Below are positions 1 to 9,453 of a DNA stretch of 48,746 nt, piece by piece. The stretch is from Flavobacteriaceae bacterium (GTDB lineage: Bacteria > Bacteroidota > Bacteroidia > Flavobacteriales > Flavobacteriaceae). The position numbers and the translations under genes were made by a program. The stretch lies in contig DUDG01000001.1 of NCBI GenBank assembly GCA_012959395.1, positions 1 to 48,746 of the forward strand. Reading direction: 5' to 3'. Below the pieces are notes generated by a model, which ran no database searches, was not told the DNA's origin, and saw only the letters and a list, made by a program, of their open reading frames with translations. Within the stretch, counting starts at the first letter, position 1. The number at the start of each line of letters is the position of its first letter.

Positions 1-1732
1 TTGTTGTTTTATCTCCTTTCTTATCATCCTCTTTTTTATCAACTTTAGGTTTTTCCTCATCGTTTTCTTTTGCTAAAGGAGATTTCACATCTTTTTGAAG
101 GGTTACTAAATAAATTGATTGTGTTAATTCTTTATCAATATTAGATTGGTCAAACCAGTTTACTAAAGGTCCAGCATCAGTTGAAGCTAACATATATAAA
201 TATTTTCCACTAGGATCAAAAACAGGTTCTGAAACATTGGATAAGCCATCAGAAAGTGGATGTGATTTATTTTCAGAAAGTGAATACGCATAGGCTCTTT
301 CAAAATTTGCGTCTGTTATTATGGTGTATGAAATCCAATTTGAATCGTGTGACCAACTTCCAAAAAGGTCTCTAATATCTCCTGGAACAAACAATACATC
401 TTGTGCTATTTTTGTGATTTTTTTAGATAAAATATCAGTGACATACAAATTACGTCCATTATCAACATAACTCACTTTTTTACTGTCTGGAGACCAATGT
501 ATATTGGCATAAAAACCTGTTCCCGTTAATGGAATGGTGTTAACGTTTCCAGAATTCATATTTTTAATATGTAATGTGTATTCGCCAGATGCATCAGAGA
601 AATATGCTATAGATGTTCCGTTTGGTGACCATTCTGGATATTTTTCATGCACTCCTGTGGTTGCAGTTGTATTTTCAGGATCGCCTTTTTCAGCAGGAAC
701 TGTAACAATGTCACCTCTAAAATCAACAACAACTCTTGCTCCTGAAGGAGAAATTGATCCTGAACGTACATAGTTTTTGCCAGAAATAAAACGTTCTCGA
801 AGCTCTAATAAATCTGTAGTAATGTTTATGTTAAAGTGTTTATTAGCTCCAGTTTTAGCATTATAAATGTGCAGCGTTCCAGCCTGTTCATAAATTACAA
901 AACCATTATTTGCTGCAATATTTATAACTGGAAAATCTTTGTAATCTGTCAGTTTATCAATAGCCTTTGTGTTTGTGTTGTAACTGTATAAATTAAATTC
1001 GCCATCTCTATCACTTTTAAAATAAACATCTTCGCCCATCCATTTTGGTTGTGAGTCATTGCTTCCACCAGCAGGTTTTTGAATTTCTTCTACTTTGTGG
1101 GACTTCGTATTGTACAACCAAATACGAGTTGCTGTGCCACCACGATAATGTTTCCATTGGTTGAATCTATCAGGAATAGGTGTATAAGCAATATGGGAAT
1201 TGTCATCAGAATAAGATGCCCAAAATGCATTTGGAATATCTAATTGCGTCGTCGTTCCTCCATGAATCGAAATGGTAAATAGTTGCATATATCTATTGGT
1301 AAACGAATTTCGTTGGGATGCAAACAGGATTGTTTTTCCATCGGCAGAAAAATCTCTAACTAAATCATTATAAGGATGCCACGTTAAACGCTTTGGTATG
1401 CCACCGTTTACAGGAACAATAAACACATCGGAATTGCCATCATATTGCGCATTGAAAGCAATCATGGAACCATCGGGCGAAAATATTGGATTCGATTCAA
1501 TGCCTTCATCAATAGTTAATCGTGTAGGATTAGATCCATCCTTATTAGCTATCCAAAGATCTTCAGCATAAATAAAAGCAACATGAGTATCGCTTAATGC
1601 AGGTTGTTGCATGAGCCTTGTCTGTGCTTTCAAGTTATAACCTGAAAAAAAAATTATAAAAAGTAGTAGTACAGTAATCCTAGGAATTCTAAATATTATT
1701 AGGTTTTTCTGAATATTAATTGTATTGTTCAT
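1..1732 (-). CDS. Tricorn-like protease, N-terminal part (C-terminus beyond window edge)
   Basis: This is an open frame of about 577 codons from the ATG at 1732 to the window edge. A short N-terminal hydrophobic segment (about residues 14-35, ending GYNLKAQ) looks like a signal peptide for export. The rest is beta-propeller material with repeated TolB/WD40-like blades: IFSPDGSMIAF, PEWSPNGTSIAYFSD and HWSPDSKKVSYVDN. The visible end is a charged Lys/Asp/Glu linker (KVDKKEDDKKGDK), as found between the propeller and the C-terminal PDZ/S41 protease part of bacterial tricorn homologues. The catalytic part is outside the window, so the protease call is by architecture. About 9 of 20 arginines are CGN codons, more than in the neighbours, which mostly use AGA. 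It is divergent from aconitase. Confidence 0.8.
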   Translation of the reverse strand, partial: MNNTINIQKNLIIFRIPRITVLLLFIIFFSGYNLKAQTRLMQQPALSDTHVAFIYAEDLWIANKDGSNPTRLTIDEGIESNPIFSPDGSMIAFNAQYDGNSDVFIVPVNGGIPKRLTWHPYNDLVRDFSADGKTILFASQRNSFTNRYMQLFTISIHGGTTTQLDIPNAFWASYSDDNSHIAYTPIPDRFNQWKHYRGGTATRIWLYNTKSHKVEEIQKPAGGSNDSQPKWMGEDVYFKSDRDGEFNLYSYNTNTKAIDKLTDYKDFPVINIAANNGFVIYEQAGTLHIYNAKTGANKHFNINITTDLLELRERFISGKNYVRSGSISPSGARVVVDFRGDIVTVPAEKGDPENTTATTGVHEKYPEWSPNGTSIAYFSDASGEYTLHIKNMNSGNVNTIPLTGTGFYANIHWSPDSKKVSYVDNGRNLYVTDILSKKITKIAQDVLFVPGDIRDLFGSWSHDSNWISYTIITDANFERAYAYSLSENKSHPLSDGLSNVSEPVFDPSGKYLYMLASTDAGPLVNWFDQSNIDKELTQSIYLVTLQKDVKSPLAKENDEEKPKVDKKEDDKKGDKTT

Positions 1733-1839
1733 TGTTTTGTTCTAATGGTCCTTTAAATTTATTATAAAATTAATTTAAAAAAAAATTCTTTCAAATTCTT
1801 TTGATATAAGCTATTTTTACAATACAAAATAAAAAGTAA

Positions 1840-4107
1840 ATGGCATTCAATATTGAAATGATCGAGAAAGTTTATAAGCAAATCAAAAATAAAGTTGATA
1901 AAGCTCGAACTATAAAACAAACTCCATTAACTCTCTCTGAAAAAATACTTTATGCCCATTTGTGGAATTCTGAATTAGATTCTCCTTTTAAAAGAGGAGA
2001 GGACTATGTTGATTTTGCTCCCGATAGAATAACTTGTCAAGATGCAACTGCTCAAATGGCATTATTGCAATTTATGCAAGCTGGAAAAAATAAGGTAGCC
2101 GTTCCAACAACCGTTCATTGTGATCACTTAATTCAGGCATCTCTTGGAGCGACTAAAGATCTTCAGTCAGCACTAAATAGCAGTAATGAAGTATTTAATT
2201 TTTTAGAGTCCATTTCAAATAAATATGGAATAGGATTTTGGAAACCTGGTGCTGGAATAATTCATCAAGTAGTTTTGGAAAACTATGCATTTCCTGGTGG
2301 AATGATGATAGGGACCGATTCACATACTGTAAATGCTGGAGGATTAGGAATGATCGCTATTGGTGTGGGTGGAGCAGATGCTGTTGATGTTATGGCTGGC
2401 ATGCCTTGGGAATTAAAATTTCCTAAATTAATAGGAATAAAACTTACCGGTAATTTATCAGGATGGACAGCCCCTAAAGATGTTATATTAAAAGTTGCTG
2501 GTATTCTAACTGTAAAAGGAGGAACTGGAGCAATTATTGAATATTTTGGGCCTGGTGCTGAATCTATGTCATGTACGGGAAAAGGAACTATATGTAATAT
2601 GGGTGCTGAAGTTGGCGCGACCACATCTGCTTTTGGTTACGATGACTCAATGGAAAGATATTTAAGATCAACAGATAGAGATGATGTCGCTGATGCCGCA
2701 AATAAAGTAAAAGAACACCTAACCGCTGACCCTGAAGTATACCAAAATCCTGAAAAGTATTTTGATCAAGTTATTGAGATAAACTTATCAGAATTAATGC
2801 CTCATATAAATGGTCCATTTTCTCCAGATATTGCAACTCCAGTAAATGAAATGGCCGAAAAATCAAAAAAAAATGATTGGCCGTTAAAAGTTGAATGGGG
2901 ATTAATTGGATCTTGTACTAACTCATCTTATGAAGATTTATCTAGAGCTGCTTCAATAGCTCAACAGGCTATTGACAAAGGCCTTGAGACTAAATCTGAA
3001 TTAGGAATCAATCCTGGCTCTGAACAAGTAAGATTCACTGCAGACAGAGATGGATTCTTGGATATATTTGAAAATTTAAATGCGAAAATATTTACAAACG
3101 CTTGTGGACCTTGTATTGGGCAGTGGGCTAGAAAAGATGCAGCCCTACAAGAGAAGAATACAATAGTTCATTCTTTTAACAGGAATTTTGCTAAAAGAAA
3201 TGATGGAAATCCAAATACCCATGCTTTTGTGGCTTCACCTGAAATGGTTGCAGCTATTGCAATTTCTGGAAAATTAGACTTTAATCCATTAACTGATTCT
3301 TTAATTAATTCTTCTGGAGAAAAAGTAATGCTTGAAGAACCAACAGGTTGGGAACTTCCCCCAAAAGGATTTGAAGTTAAAGATTCCGGATACTTAGAAC
3401 CAATTTCTGATGGGTCTAAAATAAATATTACTATAAATAAAGAATCTAAAAGACTACAATTACTTGAACCGTTCAAACCTTGGGATGGTAAGAATATAAC
3501 AAATGTTAGGTTATTAATAAAAGCTTTGGGTAAATGTACAACTGATCATATTTCAATGGCAGGTCCATGGTTAAAATTTAGAGGGCATCTAGACAATATT
3601 TCGAATAATTGTTTAATTGGTGCTGTTAATGCTTTTAATAAAAAAACAAATTTTGTAAAAAATCAATTAAACGGCGAATACCAAGGGGTTCCTGACGTTC
3701 AAAGAATATATAAAGAAAATAATATTGACACAATAGTAGTTGGTGACCATAATTATGGGGAAGGCTCTTCTAGAGAGCATGCTGCAATGGAACCTAGACA
3801 TCTAGGAGTTAAGGTTGTGCTTGTTAAATCTTTTGCAAGGATTCATGAAACCAATTTAAAGAAACAAGGCATGCTAGGGATTACTTTTAATAATGAAAGT
3901 GATTACGACTTAATCCAAGAAGATGATTTGTTTAATTTTACTGATTTTGAATCCTTTAGTCCTGGCAAACAAATCAGCATTGAAGTAATTCATATAGATA
4001 AGTCTAAAGATTTAATTATAGCTAACCATACTTATAATGACCAGCAAATAGAATGGTATAAAGAAGGGTCTGCTTTAAACTTAATTAAGAAACAAAATTT
4101 GATGTAA
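1840..4107 (+). CDS. acn: Aconitate hydratase (mitochondrial-type aconitase)
   Basis: This enzyme interconverts citrate and isocitrate through cis-aconitate in the TCA cycle, in the cytoplasm. The 755-residue length is that of the mitochondrial-type family. The 4Fe-4S ligands are visible as C359 (GSCTNSS) and C422/C425 (ACGPCIGQW). The substrate motif GTDSHT lies near residue 165, and the C-terminal swivel domain has [17 protein letters not shown]. The ATG at 1840 has no purine-rich ribosome site before it, as is usual in Bacteroidota. The gene stands alone on this strand. Its stop is 3 nt from the stop of the convergent ferredoxin gene, leaving no room for a separate terminator. Confidence 0.97.
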   Translation: MAFNIEMIEKVYKQIKNKVDKARTIKQTPLTLSEKILYAHLWNSELDSPFKRGEDYVDFAPDRITCQDATAQMALLQFMQAGKNKVAVPTTVHCDHLIQASLGATKDLQSALNSSNEVFNFLESISNKYGIGFWKPGAGIIHQVVLENYAFPGGMMIGTDSHTVNAGGLGMIAIGVGGADAVDVMAGMPWELKFPKLIGIKLTGNLSGWTAPKDVILKVAGILTVKGGTGAIIEYFGPGAESMSCTGKGTICNMGAEVGATTSAFGYDDSMERYLRSTDRDDVADAANKVKEHLTADPEVYQNPEKYFDQVIEINLSELMPHINGPFSPDIATPVNEMAEKSKKNDWPLKVEWGLIGSCTNSSYEDLSRAASIAQQAIDKGLETKSELGINPGSEQVRFTADRDGFLDIFENLNAKIFTNACGPCIGQWARKDAALQEKNTIVHSFNRNFAKRNDGNPNTHAFVASPEMVAAIAISGKLDFNPLTDSLINSSGEKVMLEEPTGWELPPKGFEVKDSGYLEPISDGSKINITINKESKRLQLLEPFKPWDGKNITNVRLLIKALGKCTTDHISMAGPWLKFRGHLDNISNNCLIGAVNAFNKKTNFVKNQLNGEYQGVPDVQRIYKENNIDTIVVGDHNYGEGSSREHAAMEPRHLGVKVVLVKSFARIHETNLKKQGMLGITFNNESDYDLIQEDDLFNFTDFESFSPGKQISIEVIHIDKSKDLIIANHTYNDQQIEWYKEGSALNLIKKQNLM

Positions 4108-4110
4108 TTT

Positions 4111-4428
4111 TTATTCAGGTGCTAATTCAAAATGACAACCATCAATATCTTTATTGATTTGAATTTGACAACCTAATCTAGAATTACTTTTAACGTAGAA
4201 TGCTTCAGAGAGCATAGCTTCTTCATTTAAACTTTTATTTTCTATTAGCAAATCTGAGTCAACATATACTTGACAAGAAGCACACATAGCCATACCACCA
4301 CATATACCTTCAACAGGTAATTCATAGCTTTTACAAAGTTCCATAATATTCATATTCATATCTGTAGGAGCAGTCAAAGAATGTTTCTTTCCCTCTCTAT
4401 CTATTATATGAATTGTAATATCTTTCAA
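4111..4428 (-). CDS. fdx: 2Fe-2S ferredoxin, adrenodoxin/ISC type
   Basis: This is a 105-residue electron carrier of the vertebrate/ISC-type ferredoxin family, normally serving iron-sulfur cluster assembly or a monooxygenase-type partner. The cluster ligands are C43-x5-C49-x2-C52 (ICGGMAMCASC) and C87 (RLGCQI), and the C-terminus ELAPE is typical of the Bacteroidota proteins. The start codon is TTG (bases 4428-4426). The next in-frame ATG, at residue 24, would remove the first beta strands, so TTG is preferred. A terminator hairpin sits only 17 nt upstream of this start, so its promoter is unclear. No isc genes are next to it. Confidence 0.92.
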   Translation of the reverse strand: MKDITIHIIDREGKKHSLTAPTDMNMNIMELCKSYELPVEGICGGMAMCASCQVYVDSDLLIENKSLNEEAMLSEAFYVKSNSRLGCQIQINKDIDGCHFELAPE

Positions 4429-4445
4429 GTAAATAAAAGTATAAA

Positions 4446-4469
4446 AAAAGGGGCTTTAAAGCCCCTTTT
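4446..4469 (-). terminator. Intrinsic terminator downstream of gldN / just upstream of fdx
   Basis: A perfect palindrome, AAAAGGGGC-TTTAAA-GCCCCTTTT, is followed on the minus strand by a run of seven T, which makes it a good rho-independent terminator for minus-strand transcripts. On the plus strand only four T follow. It lies about 250 nt beyond the gldN stop and 17 nt before the fdx start. It probably ends the gldK-N transcript or a small RNA from the intervening sequence. Confidence 0.8.
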
Positions 4470-4717
4470 ATAAAGTAAATATAAATTATTATTCTTTTCT
4501 TAAAGAAAACATGCTTAAGCGTATGTTTGGTTATTGCTAATAAAAAAAATTTGTAACAATTATAAAACAACTAAAGTATTAACATAATTAATTCATAAAA
4601 ATGTTATAATTAAAAACAATTTTAAAATTATTAATTCATAAAAAGTAATATATATATAATAATATTAGTTCGTAAATTCAGATGTAAAATGAGATTTAAA
4701 TATAATACATTGAAACA
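4470..4717 (-). other. Intergenic region, possible long gldN 3' UTR or small RNA
   Basis: There is no open frame of note. The sequence is very AT-rich, with one bulged inverted repeat around 4509-4530 (AAACAT, GCTTAAGC, ATGTTT). It ends in the strong minus-strand terminator at 4446-4469. It is either an unusually long 3' untranslated region of gldN or the site of a small RNA. I see no clear promoter motif inside it. Confidence 0.35.
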
Positions 4718-5563
4718 CTATCTGTTCCACATGTCTTGCTCAAAATCAAGAATTTCTTTTTTAATTCTTTCTGATTCAAGAATGGACTCCAATCCAGGTT
4801 TTTTATAATCCTTTATTGACCTATCACCATAAATATTATCCTCTTTATATATATAGGAGCTGAATCTTCTAGAAACAAGCAGTTGATCAAAAGAAATTCT
4901 GTTAGCATTATTTATATCGTTAAACACTAATTCTTTATGTAATATTTTTCTAATACTTGGATACCATATCCAAAACAAATCAGTATTGTTTTTGCCATCG
5001 TCATCCTTAATGTTTTTACCAACAGGCATTATCCCTAAAAGCCTGTATCTCATCTCTCCTTGCCTTTTGTCAAAATACCACATTCCTTTTATTCTATAAG
5101 CCCTTATATCTATTGATTTCAGAACTTCAGGTTTCATAGCTACCCCATTAATCACTTCATTCAAATAAATAACTTCCATGACATCATTGTAAGTCATAGG
5201 ATCTTTAAAATTGTCATTTCTATTAAAGTATAGTTTAGTAATGTTTTGGTTAACTATATTTTCTTTTAGAACTCTCCATAAAGACTTTCTGTTTCTCTCA
5301 TAAGTTTCGTCATTAATAGGAAATAGTAAAGGAAAATTCAACCTTTCGTTTAAATCTATTTTTTCATAAACAATCCTTGACCAAAGAATATCTCTATCAT
5401 CTATATAATCATATTCAAGGAAAGAATCATGATCAGATTGTATTTGATCAAGATTCTGAATTCCAATTTCTGCTGGATTATTAGCATTCAAAATATTAGA
5501 CTGGCCAAAAATATTAGCACAAATCAAAATAAAAACACTACTAAAAACTATATTTTTTTTCAT
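4718..5563 (-). CDS. gldN: Gliding motility / type IX secretion protein GldN
   Basis: This 281-residue exported protein has a signal peptide (residues 1 to about 20, ending IFGQ). The family hallmark block DILWSRIVYEKIDLNERLNFPL lies near residues 57-79, here with the usual tryptophan and the NFPL motif. GldN (PorN) is periplasmic and forms the ring attached to the outer-membrane lipoprotein GldK in the type IX secretion and gliding machine. The gene overlaps the end of gldM by 4 nt (ATGA), so the two are translationally coupled. It is the last gene of the gld cluster, followed by a long non-coding stretch and a terminator. Confidence 0.93.
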   Translation of the reverse strand: MKKNIVFSSVFILICANIFGQSNILNANNPAEIGIQNLDQIQSDHDSFLEYDYIDDRDILWSRIVYEKIDLNERLNFPLLFPINDETYERNRKSLWRVLKENIVNQNITKLYFNRNDNFKDPMTYNDVMEVIYLNEVINGVAMKPEVLKSIDIRAYRIKGMWYFDKRQGEMRYRLLGIMPVGKNIKDDDGKNNTDLFWIWYPSIRKILHKELVFNDINNANRISFDQLLVSRRFSSYIYKEDNIYGDRSIKDYKKPGLESILESERIKKEILDFEQDMWNR

Positions 5564-7266
5564 TCTAGTATTACTATAAAATCATTAACAGTATAATTAG
5601 GATTTACAAAATCTCCATCTTTTGCATTAGCTTTAATATTTGATATCCTTACCACAGTTCCCCTACCTAGACTATTTATATCTGCAACTGCTTCACTATT
5701 ATTTCTAGCAGTATTACCCTTCACCGATTTTGAAGGAGAATTTCCTACTTTTATATCAAATGACGTAACTTCTATAACAAAATCGTATAAAAAGTCTTTT
5801 GGTTTATTACCAGTAATCATCCCATTGGCAAGGTATTTTTTAGAAATATTTTCTGTTGGTTTATAATATTTATCATTAACCCTAATAGATCCAAAACCTG
5901 GTGGCGGCTCTAAAATTCTAAACTCTCCACCATCAAATTGCTTTCTTTCACCATTTAATATACCTGACACCATTACTTTCATTGTTTTCTTAGAAAAATC
6001 ACTGGAAGGTATCGCACCCCACAATCCTTTTGTTTGCTTAATAAATTTACCATTATTACTTGATGGAATTATAGTATTTTCAGCAACTCCTGGAATAGAA
6101 ATTGAACTAGGATTTCTCAAACCTCTATAAAAAACTTTCATATTATCAGCTGACACAACTGCAAAATTTGGTTCTTCAATTACAACTATTTTTTGATTTA
6201 CAGGAATTGAAATAGACTCTTGAGTATCTGCATTTTTTTTGGTAATAGTTCCAGATAATTCATATGTTCCAGGAGATGATAGTCTTTTGTTTAAAACTAC
6301 TTTACCACTTTCAATATTATATTCACTTGGATTTAATAGTATTCCACTTCTACCTTTTAAATTTATAAATAATTCAACTTTATCAGGCCTAAAACTTTCA
6401 TCTTTTTTACCCATTACAACAGCAGCATCAATTACATCACTTGTATAATAAACTGGCTTAGTTGTCTCAAGTAATGTTTGAAAGGTGCTGAAATTCAAAC
6501 CCTTATTTTGTAAAGCATCTAAAATTTGAGTAAGCACTTTGTTTTCAACATACCTAATATCAGTCTGAATTTTAGTTAATTTAGAAATTGAAGCAATCAT
6601 TGGAAATCCTTTATAATTATACTCTAAATAAGGCTGTAGAGTTCCTTCACTGGTAACTACATTTTCAGAATATTTAAATCTGTTATTTAAATCTAATGTT
6701 GTAAATGAAAAATCATAACCAACCTTAGTCTCTTTAAGACTTGCCTCCTCTTTTATTAAAATTTCATCCAAAATTGAATTAATTACAATAGGATAGTTTA
6801 TAAACTTTTCAATAAATAAGTTGCCATTTTCAGTATTTCTATCTTTGATAAATAAATAGTTGTCCAAAACTTGAGAATTATCCATAATTTGATAATCTGT
6901 CATATTAATGATAGAGTCTCTATTAGATTTTACCTTAACTTCTTTTTGGAACTTTTTTGAATCAGAATTTATTAAAGAGTCTTTTATGGTCTGAATGAAA
7001 TAATAAAAATCATTCGAAACCATTTTCATTTCACTTACCTTACTAGCTGCAATTTTATAATCTAAGTTTTCAGAATTTGAAGCTATTTGATCATAACTTA
7101 CTTTTGATGAAGATTCTAATTCAAGAATAGAAGACTCCAAATCATCATTTAAAATACCTAGGGTGCCTAATACTTCTTTACTTATATTTAAAGCAAGCAT
7201 AGCAATAAACACAAGATACATCATGTTTATCATTTTTTGTCTAGTATCTACTTTTTTTATAGCCAT
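5560..7266 (-). CDS. gldM: Gliding motility / type IX secretion motor protein GldM
   Basis: This protein has 568 residues. The N-terminus is diagnostic: a short cytoplasmic stretch, RQKMINMMYLVF, then one transmembrane helix (about residues 13-33, continuing IAMLALNISKEVL). The rest is a long periplasmic region of beta domains with few cysteines. GldM (PorM) pairs with GldL in the inner membrane to form the proton-driven motor and reaches across the periplasm to GldK/GldN. At 568 residues it is about 50 longer than the roughly 515 of well-known GldM and PorM; I cannot place the extra segment. It starts 2 nt after the gldL stop and overlaps gldN by 4 nt. Confidence 0.93.
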   Translation of the reverse strand: MAIKKVDTRQKMINMMYLVFIAMLALNISKEVLGTLGILNDDLESSILELESSSKVSYDQIASNSENLDYKIAASKVSEMKMVSNDFYYFIQTIKDSLINSDSKKFQKEVKVKSNRDSIINMTDYQIMDNSQVLDNYLFIKDRNTENGNLFIEKFINYPIVINSILDEILIKEEASLKETKVGYDFSFTTLDLNNRFKYSENVVTSEGTLQPYLEYNYKGFPMIASISKLTKIQTDIRYVENKVLTQILDALQNKGLNFSTFQTLLETTKPVYYTSDVIDAAVVMGKKDESFRPDKVELFINLKGRSGILLNPSEYNIESGKVVLNKRLSSPGTYELSGTITKKNADTQESISIPVNQKIVVIEEPNFAVVSADNMKVFYRGLRNPSSISIPGVAENTIIPSSNNGKFIKQTKGLWGAIPSSDFSKKTMKVMVSGILNGERKQFDGGEFRILEPPPGFGSIRVNDKYYKPTENISKKYLANGMITGNKPKDFLYDFVIEVTSFDIKVGNSPSKSVKGNTARNNSEAVADINSLGRGTVVRISNIKANAKDGDFVNPNYTVNDFIVILE

Positions 7267-7268
7267 AT

Positions 7269-7865
7269 TTACTTATTCATACCTGCAAGCATTGCACTAT
7301 ATTTTGCATTAAGCTCATTAATGATTGCTTTCATCTCGGTTAACTCTTCACCAAGTCCTTCAGGGATGTTCATAGAACCTGTAACCAAATTAACTTCGGT
7401 TAATGTTTTATTTAAGGAATCGTATAATTGATTGATATCCTCTAATTTAGACGCAGCAGAAGATAAATTTGCATTATAACTGTTTATGTTATCTTTTATA
7501 TCTGTTGGAACGGAAAGGGCGCTTGTGGCAGCCGTAGCAGCATTAAGATTTTTATTTAATGATCCCAAACCGCTCACAGTCTGATCAACTGCTGCTTGAA
7601 GAGATTGTGTTTCTGCTTCAATAGTTTGTAATCCTTTATCTTCAAGAGAAGAATCTCCTGTCATATAACCTTGGATTCCAGAAATCGCAAAGATAATAGC
7701 TTCGGTAACTAAACCAATTGTAAGCATGGTATTTCCTGTAATAATTCCAGGAATTAAATCAGCATGTGTTATTTTTAGCAGTGCTCCAATAATTACAATT
7801 GATGCTCCAACTCCAAACATCAACTCAATTACATTTTCAGGTAAAAATTTTCTTTTATTATTCAT
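7269..7865 (-). CDS. gldL: Gliding motility / type IX secretion motor protein GldL
   Basis: This 198-residue inner-membrane protein has two N-terminal transmembrane helices (about 14-31 and 44-62), followed by a cytoplasmic coiled-coil-rich tail with many Ala, Leu and Asn. The membrane-buried glutamate of the second helix is present (E55 in GLVTEAIIF), as is a lysine at the end of the first (K31 in ALLKITH). These are the charged residues expected for the proton pathway of the GldL-GldM motor. It lies directly upstream of gldM and downstream of gldK after a 73-nt gap that holds a stem-loop. Confidence 0.94.
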   Translation of the reverse strand: MNNKRKFLPENVIELMFGVGASIVIIGALLKITHADLIPGIITGNTMLTIGLVTEAIIFAISGIQGYMTGDSSLEDKGLQTIEAETQSLQAAVDQTVSGLGSLNKNLNAATAATSALSVPTDIKDNINSYNANLSSAASKLEDINQLYDSLNKTLTEVNLVTGSMNIPEGLGEELTEMKAIINELNAKYSAMLAGMNK

Positions 7866-7918
7866 TTTTTTAGAATTTAAATGATTAGAAATTGTATAAC
7901 TTCAATAATTAAGACAAT

Positions 7919-7935
7919 AACTATTCACAATAGTT
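7919..7935. repeat. Short inverted repeat between gldK and gldL
   Basis: A perfect inverted repeat, AACTATT-CAC-AATAGTT, lies in the 73-nt gldK-gldL gap. No T-run follows on the minus strand, so it is not a typical terminator. It could set the relative level of gldK and gldLMN message, or it could be chance. Confidence 0.35.
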
Positions 7936-7938
7936 TAT

Positions 7939-9375
7939 TTAAAATATTTTATTAGGGTTTTGATTCAAACCTATATCCTCTCCTAAATAATCTTGAACTG
8001 TTCTAAAGCCAAGATAAGATCTCTTTTCGTCTTTATATTCATAATCTCTTGTACTAACTCTTAAAAAATAAGCTACATCTTTCCAAGAACCTCCTCTTAT
8101 TACTTTTCTTAAATTAGTTGAATCTGAAATATTTGGATTCAAGCCTGAGTCAAAATTGTAAGAACCTTTATCATAAGAAGATTCTGTCCATTCAGAAACA
8201 TTACCAGACATATTATAAAGTCCGTAATCATTAGGCCAATAAGATTTTGCTTCAACGGTATAAAGCGCATTATCAGAAGCATAATCTCCTCTATTAGGTT
8301 TAAAGTTAGCTAAAAAACATCCTTTAGAATCAATAGTATAGGGTCCACCCCAAGGGTAGGTTGCAGATTCTAAACCTCCTCTAGCAGCGTATTCCCACTC
8401 GGCTTCACTAGGTAATCTAAACGAAGCAACTCTTTGGCTTTTTTTCTTTTTAGACCTTTGATATTGATTTTTGTACATGGTTCTCCAATGAGCAAAAGCT
8501 TTTGCTTGTTCCCAAGAAACACCAACTACTGGGTAATCAGAATAAGCATCATGCCAGAAATAATCATTGTGCATTGGCTCATTATAGCTGTATAAAAAAT
8601 CTTTAATCCAGGCGGTAGTATCTGGATATACAGAAATAGTTTTTTCTTTAAAGAAATTTTTTCTTGACTCACTATTAGACTTAATAGCAGCTTCAGCATC
8701 AAAAGTAGTATAGGTATATTCTATTTTTTTAGTATTAAAAGTTCTTTCAGCATTATAAGATTCTTCCTTAGGAAGAAAAAAGCCTGTACCCTCTTCAAAT
8801 TCACCTTCCATCACTTGAGCATAAGCTAAATCTGGGTAATCTTCTCTTTCCCAAATAAGATCGGCATCATAATTTAATACAAAAGTATTTTTATCTGAGA
8901 AATCAATGCCTATTAGATTATCTTCCTTATACTTAACATAGCCTCCTTTTTCATCGTCTGGAATATCATCTTGAATTTCATATTTTGGATAAAACTGATT
9001 AATACTATTATCCATATCTAAATCTTCCTGAGAAGGAGCATCTCCTAAATCAAAAATTGCTCTTTTAGCTAAAGCATCTCTTACTACTGAATCTCTCACC
9101 CAGTTAACAAACTGCCTATACTCCCCATTAGTAATTTCTGTCTCATCCATATAAAATGCTTTAACAGAAACGGTACTTATTGGAGCATTTTGCAATTGAA
9201 CCATGTCATCATCTGACATACCCATTAAAAAAGAACCACTGGGAATTAGAGTCATTCCGGATGGCTTATCAGGAAAAAACTTTTTGAATTTTAACCCAGT
9301 AAGTTCTCCTCTATCAGATTTAGAACATGATATTATAAATATCGAAATGACAAAAAATAAAAATATTTTTTTCAT
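7939..9375 (-). CDS. gldK: Gliding motility / type IX secretion lipoprotein GldK
   Basis: This is a 478-residue outer-membrane lipoprotein. The frame is open from 9438, but the ATG at 9375 gives a proper lipoprotein signal (MKKIFLFFVISIFIISCS, Cys at residue 18), so it is chosen. The body has the formylglycine-generating-enzyme/sulfatase-modifying fold: GSFLMGMSDDD, MDETEITNGEYRQFV, VVGVSWEQAKAFAHWR, RLPSEAEWEYAARGG, LYNMSGNVSEWT, RGGSW and a final YLGFR. GldK forms the periplasmic ring with GldN. It is the first gene of gldKLMN. A 78-nt gap separates it from the arginase-like gene; I see no convincing promoter there. Confidence 0.93.
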   Translation of the reverse strand: MKKIFLFFVISIFIISCSKSDRGELTGLKFKKFFPDKPSGMTLIPSGSFLMGMSDDDMVQLQNAPISTVSVKAFYMDETEITNGEYRQFVNWVRDSVVRDALAKRAIFDLGDAPSQEDLDMDNSINQFYPKYEIQDDIPDDEKGGYVKYKEDNLIGIDFSDKNTFVLNYDADLIWEREDYPDLAYAQVMEGEFEEGTGFFLPKEESYNAERTFNTKKIEYTYTTFDAEAAIKSNSESRKNFFKEKTISVYPDTTAWIKDFLYSYNEPMHNDYFWHDAYSDYPVVGVSWEQAKAFAHWRTMYKNQYQRSKKKKSQRVASFRLPSEAEWEYAARGGLESATYPWGGPYTIDSKGCFLANFKPNRGDYASDNALYTVEAKSYWPNDYGLYNMSGNVSEWTESSYDKGSYNFDSGLNPNISDSTNLRKVIRGGSWKDVAYFLRVSTRDYEYKDEKRSYLGFRTVQDYLGEDIGLNQNPNKIF

Positions 9376-9453
9376 TAAAAATTTAATTTTATCCAACTTT
9401 GAGCTCATAAAAATAACAATATTTAATACACTAAACATAAACTTTGAATTTAA

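Noticed and set aside
9376-9438. Longer N-terminus for GldK
   Set aside because: It would bury the lipoprotein signal 21 residues inside the protein; the ATG at 9375 gives a standard signal.
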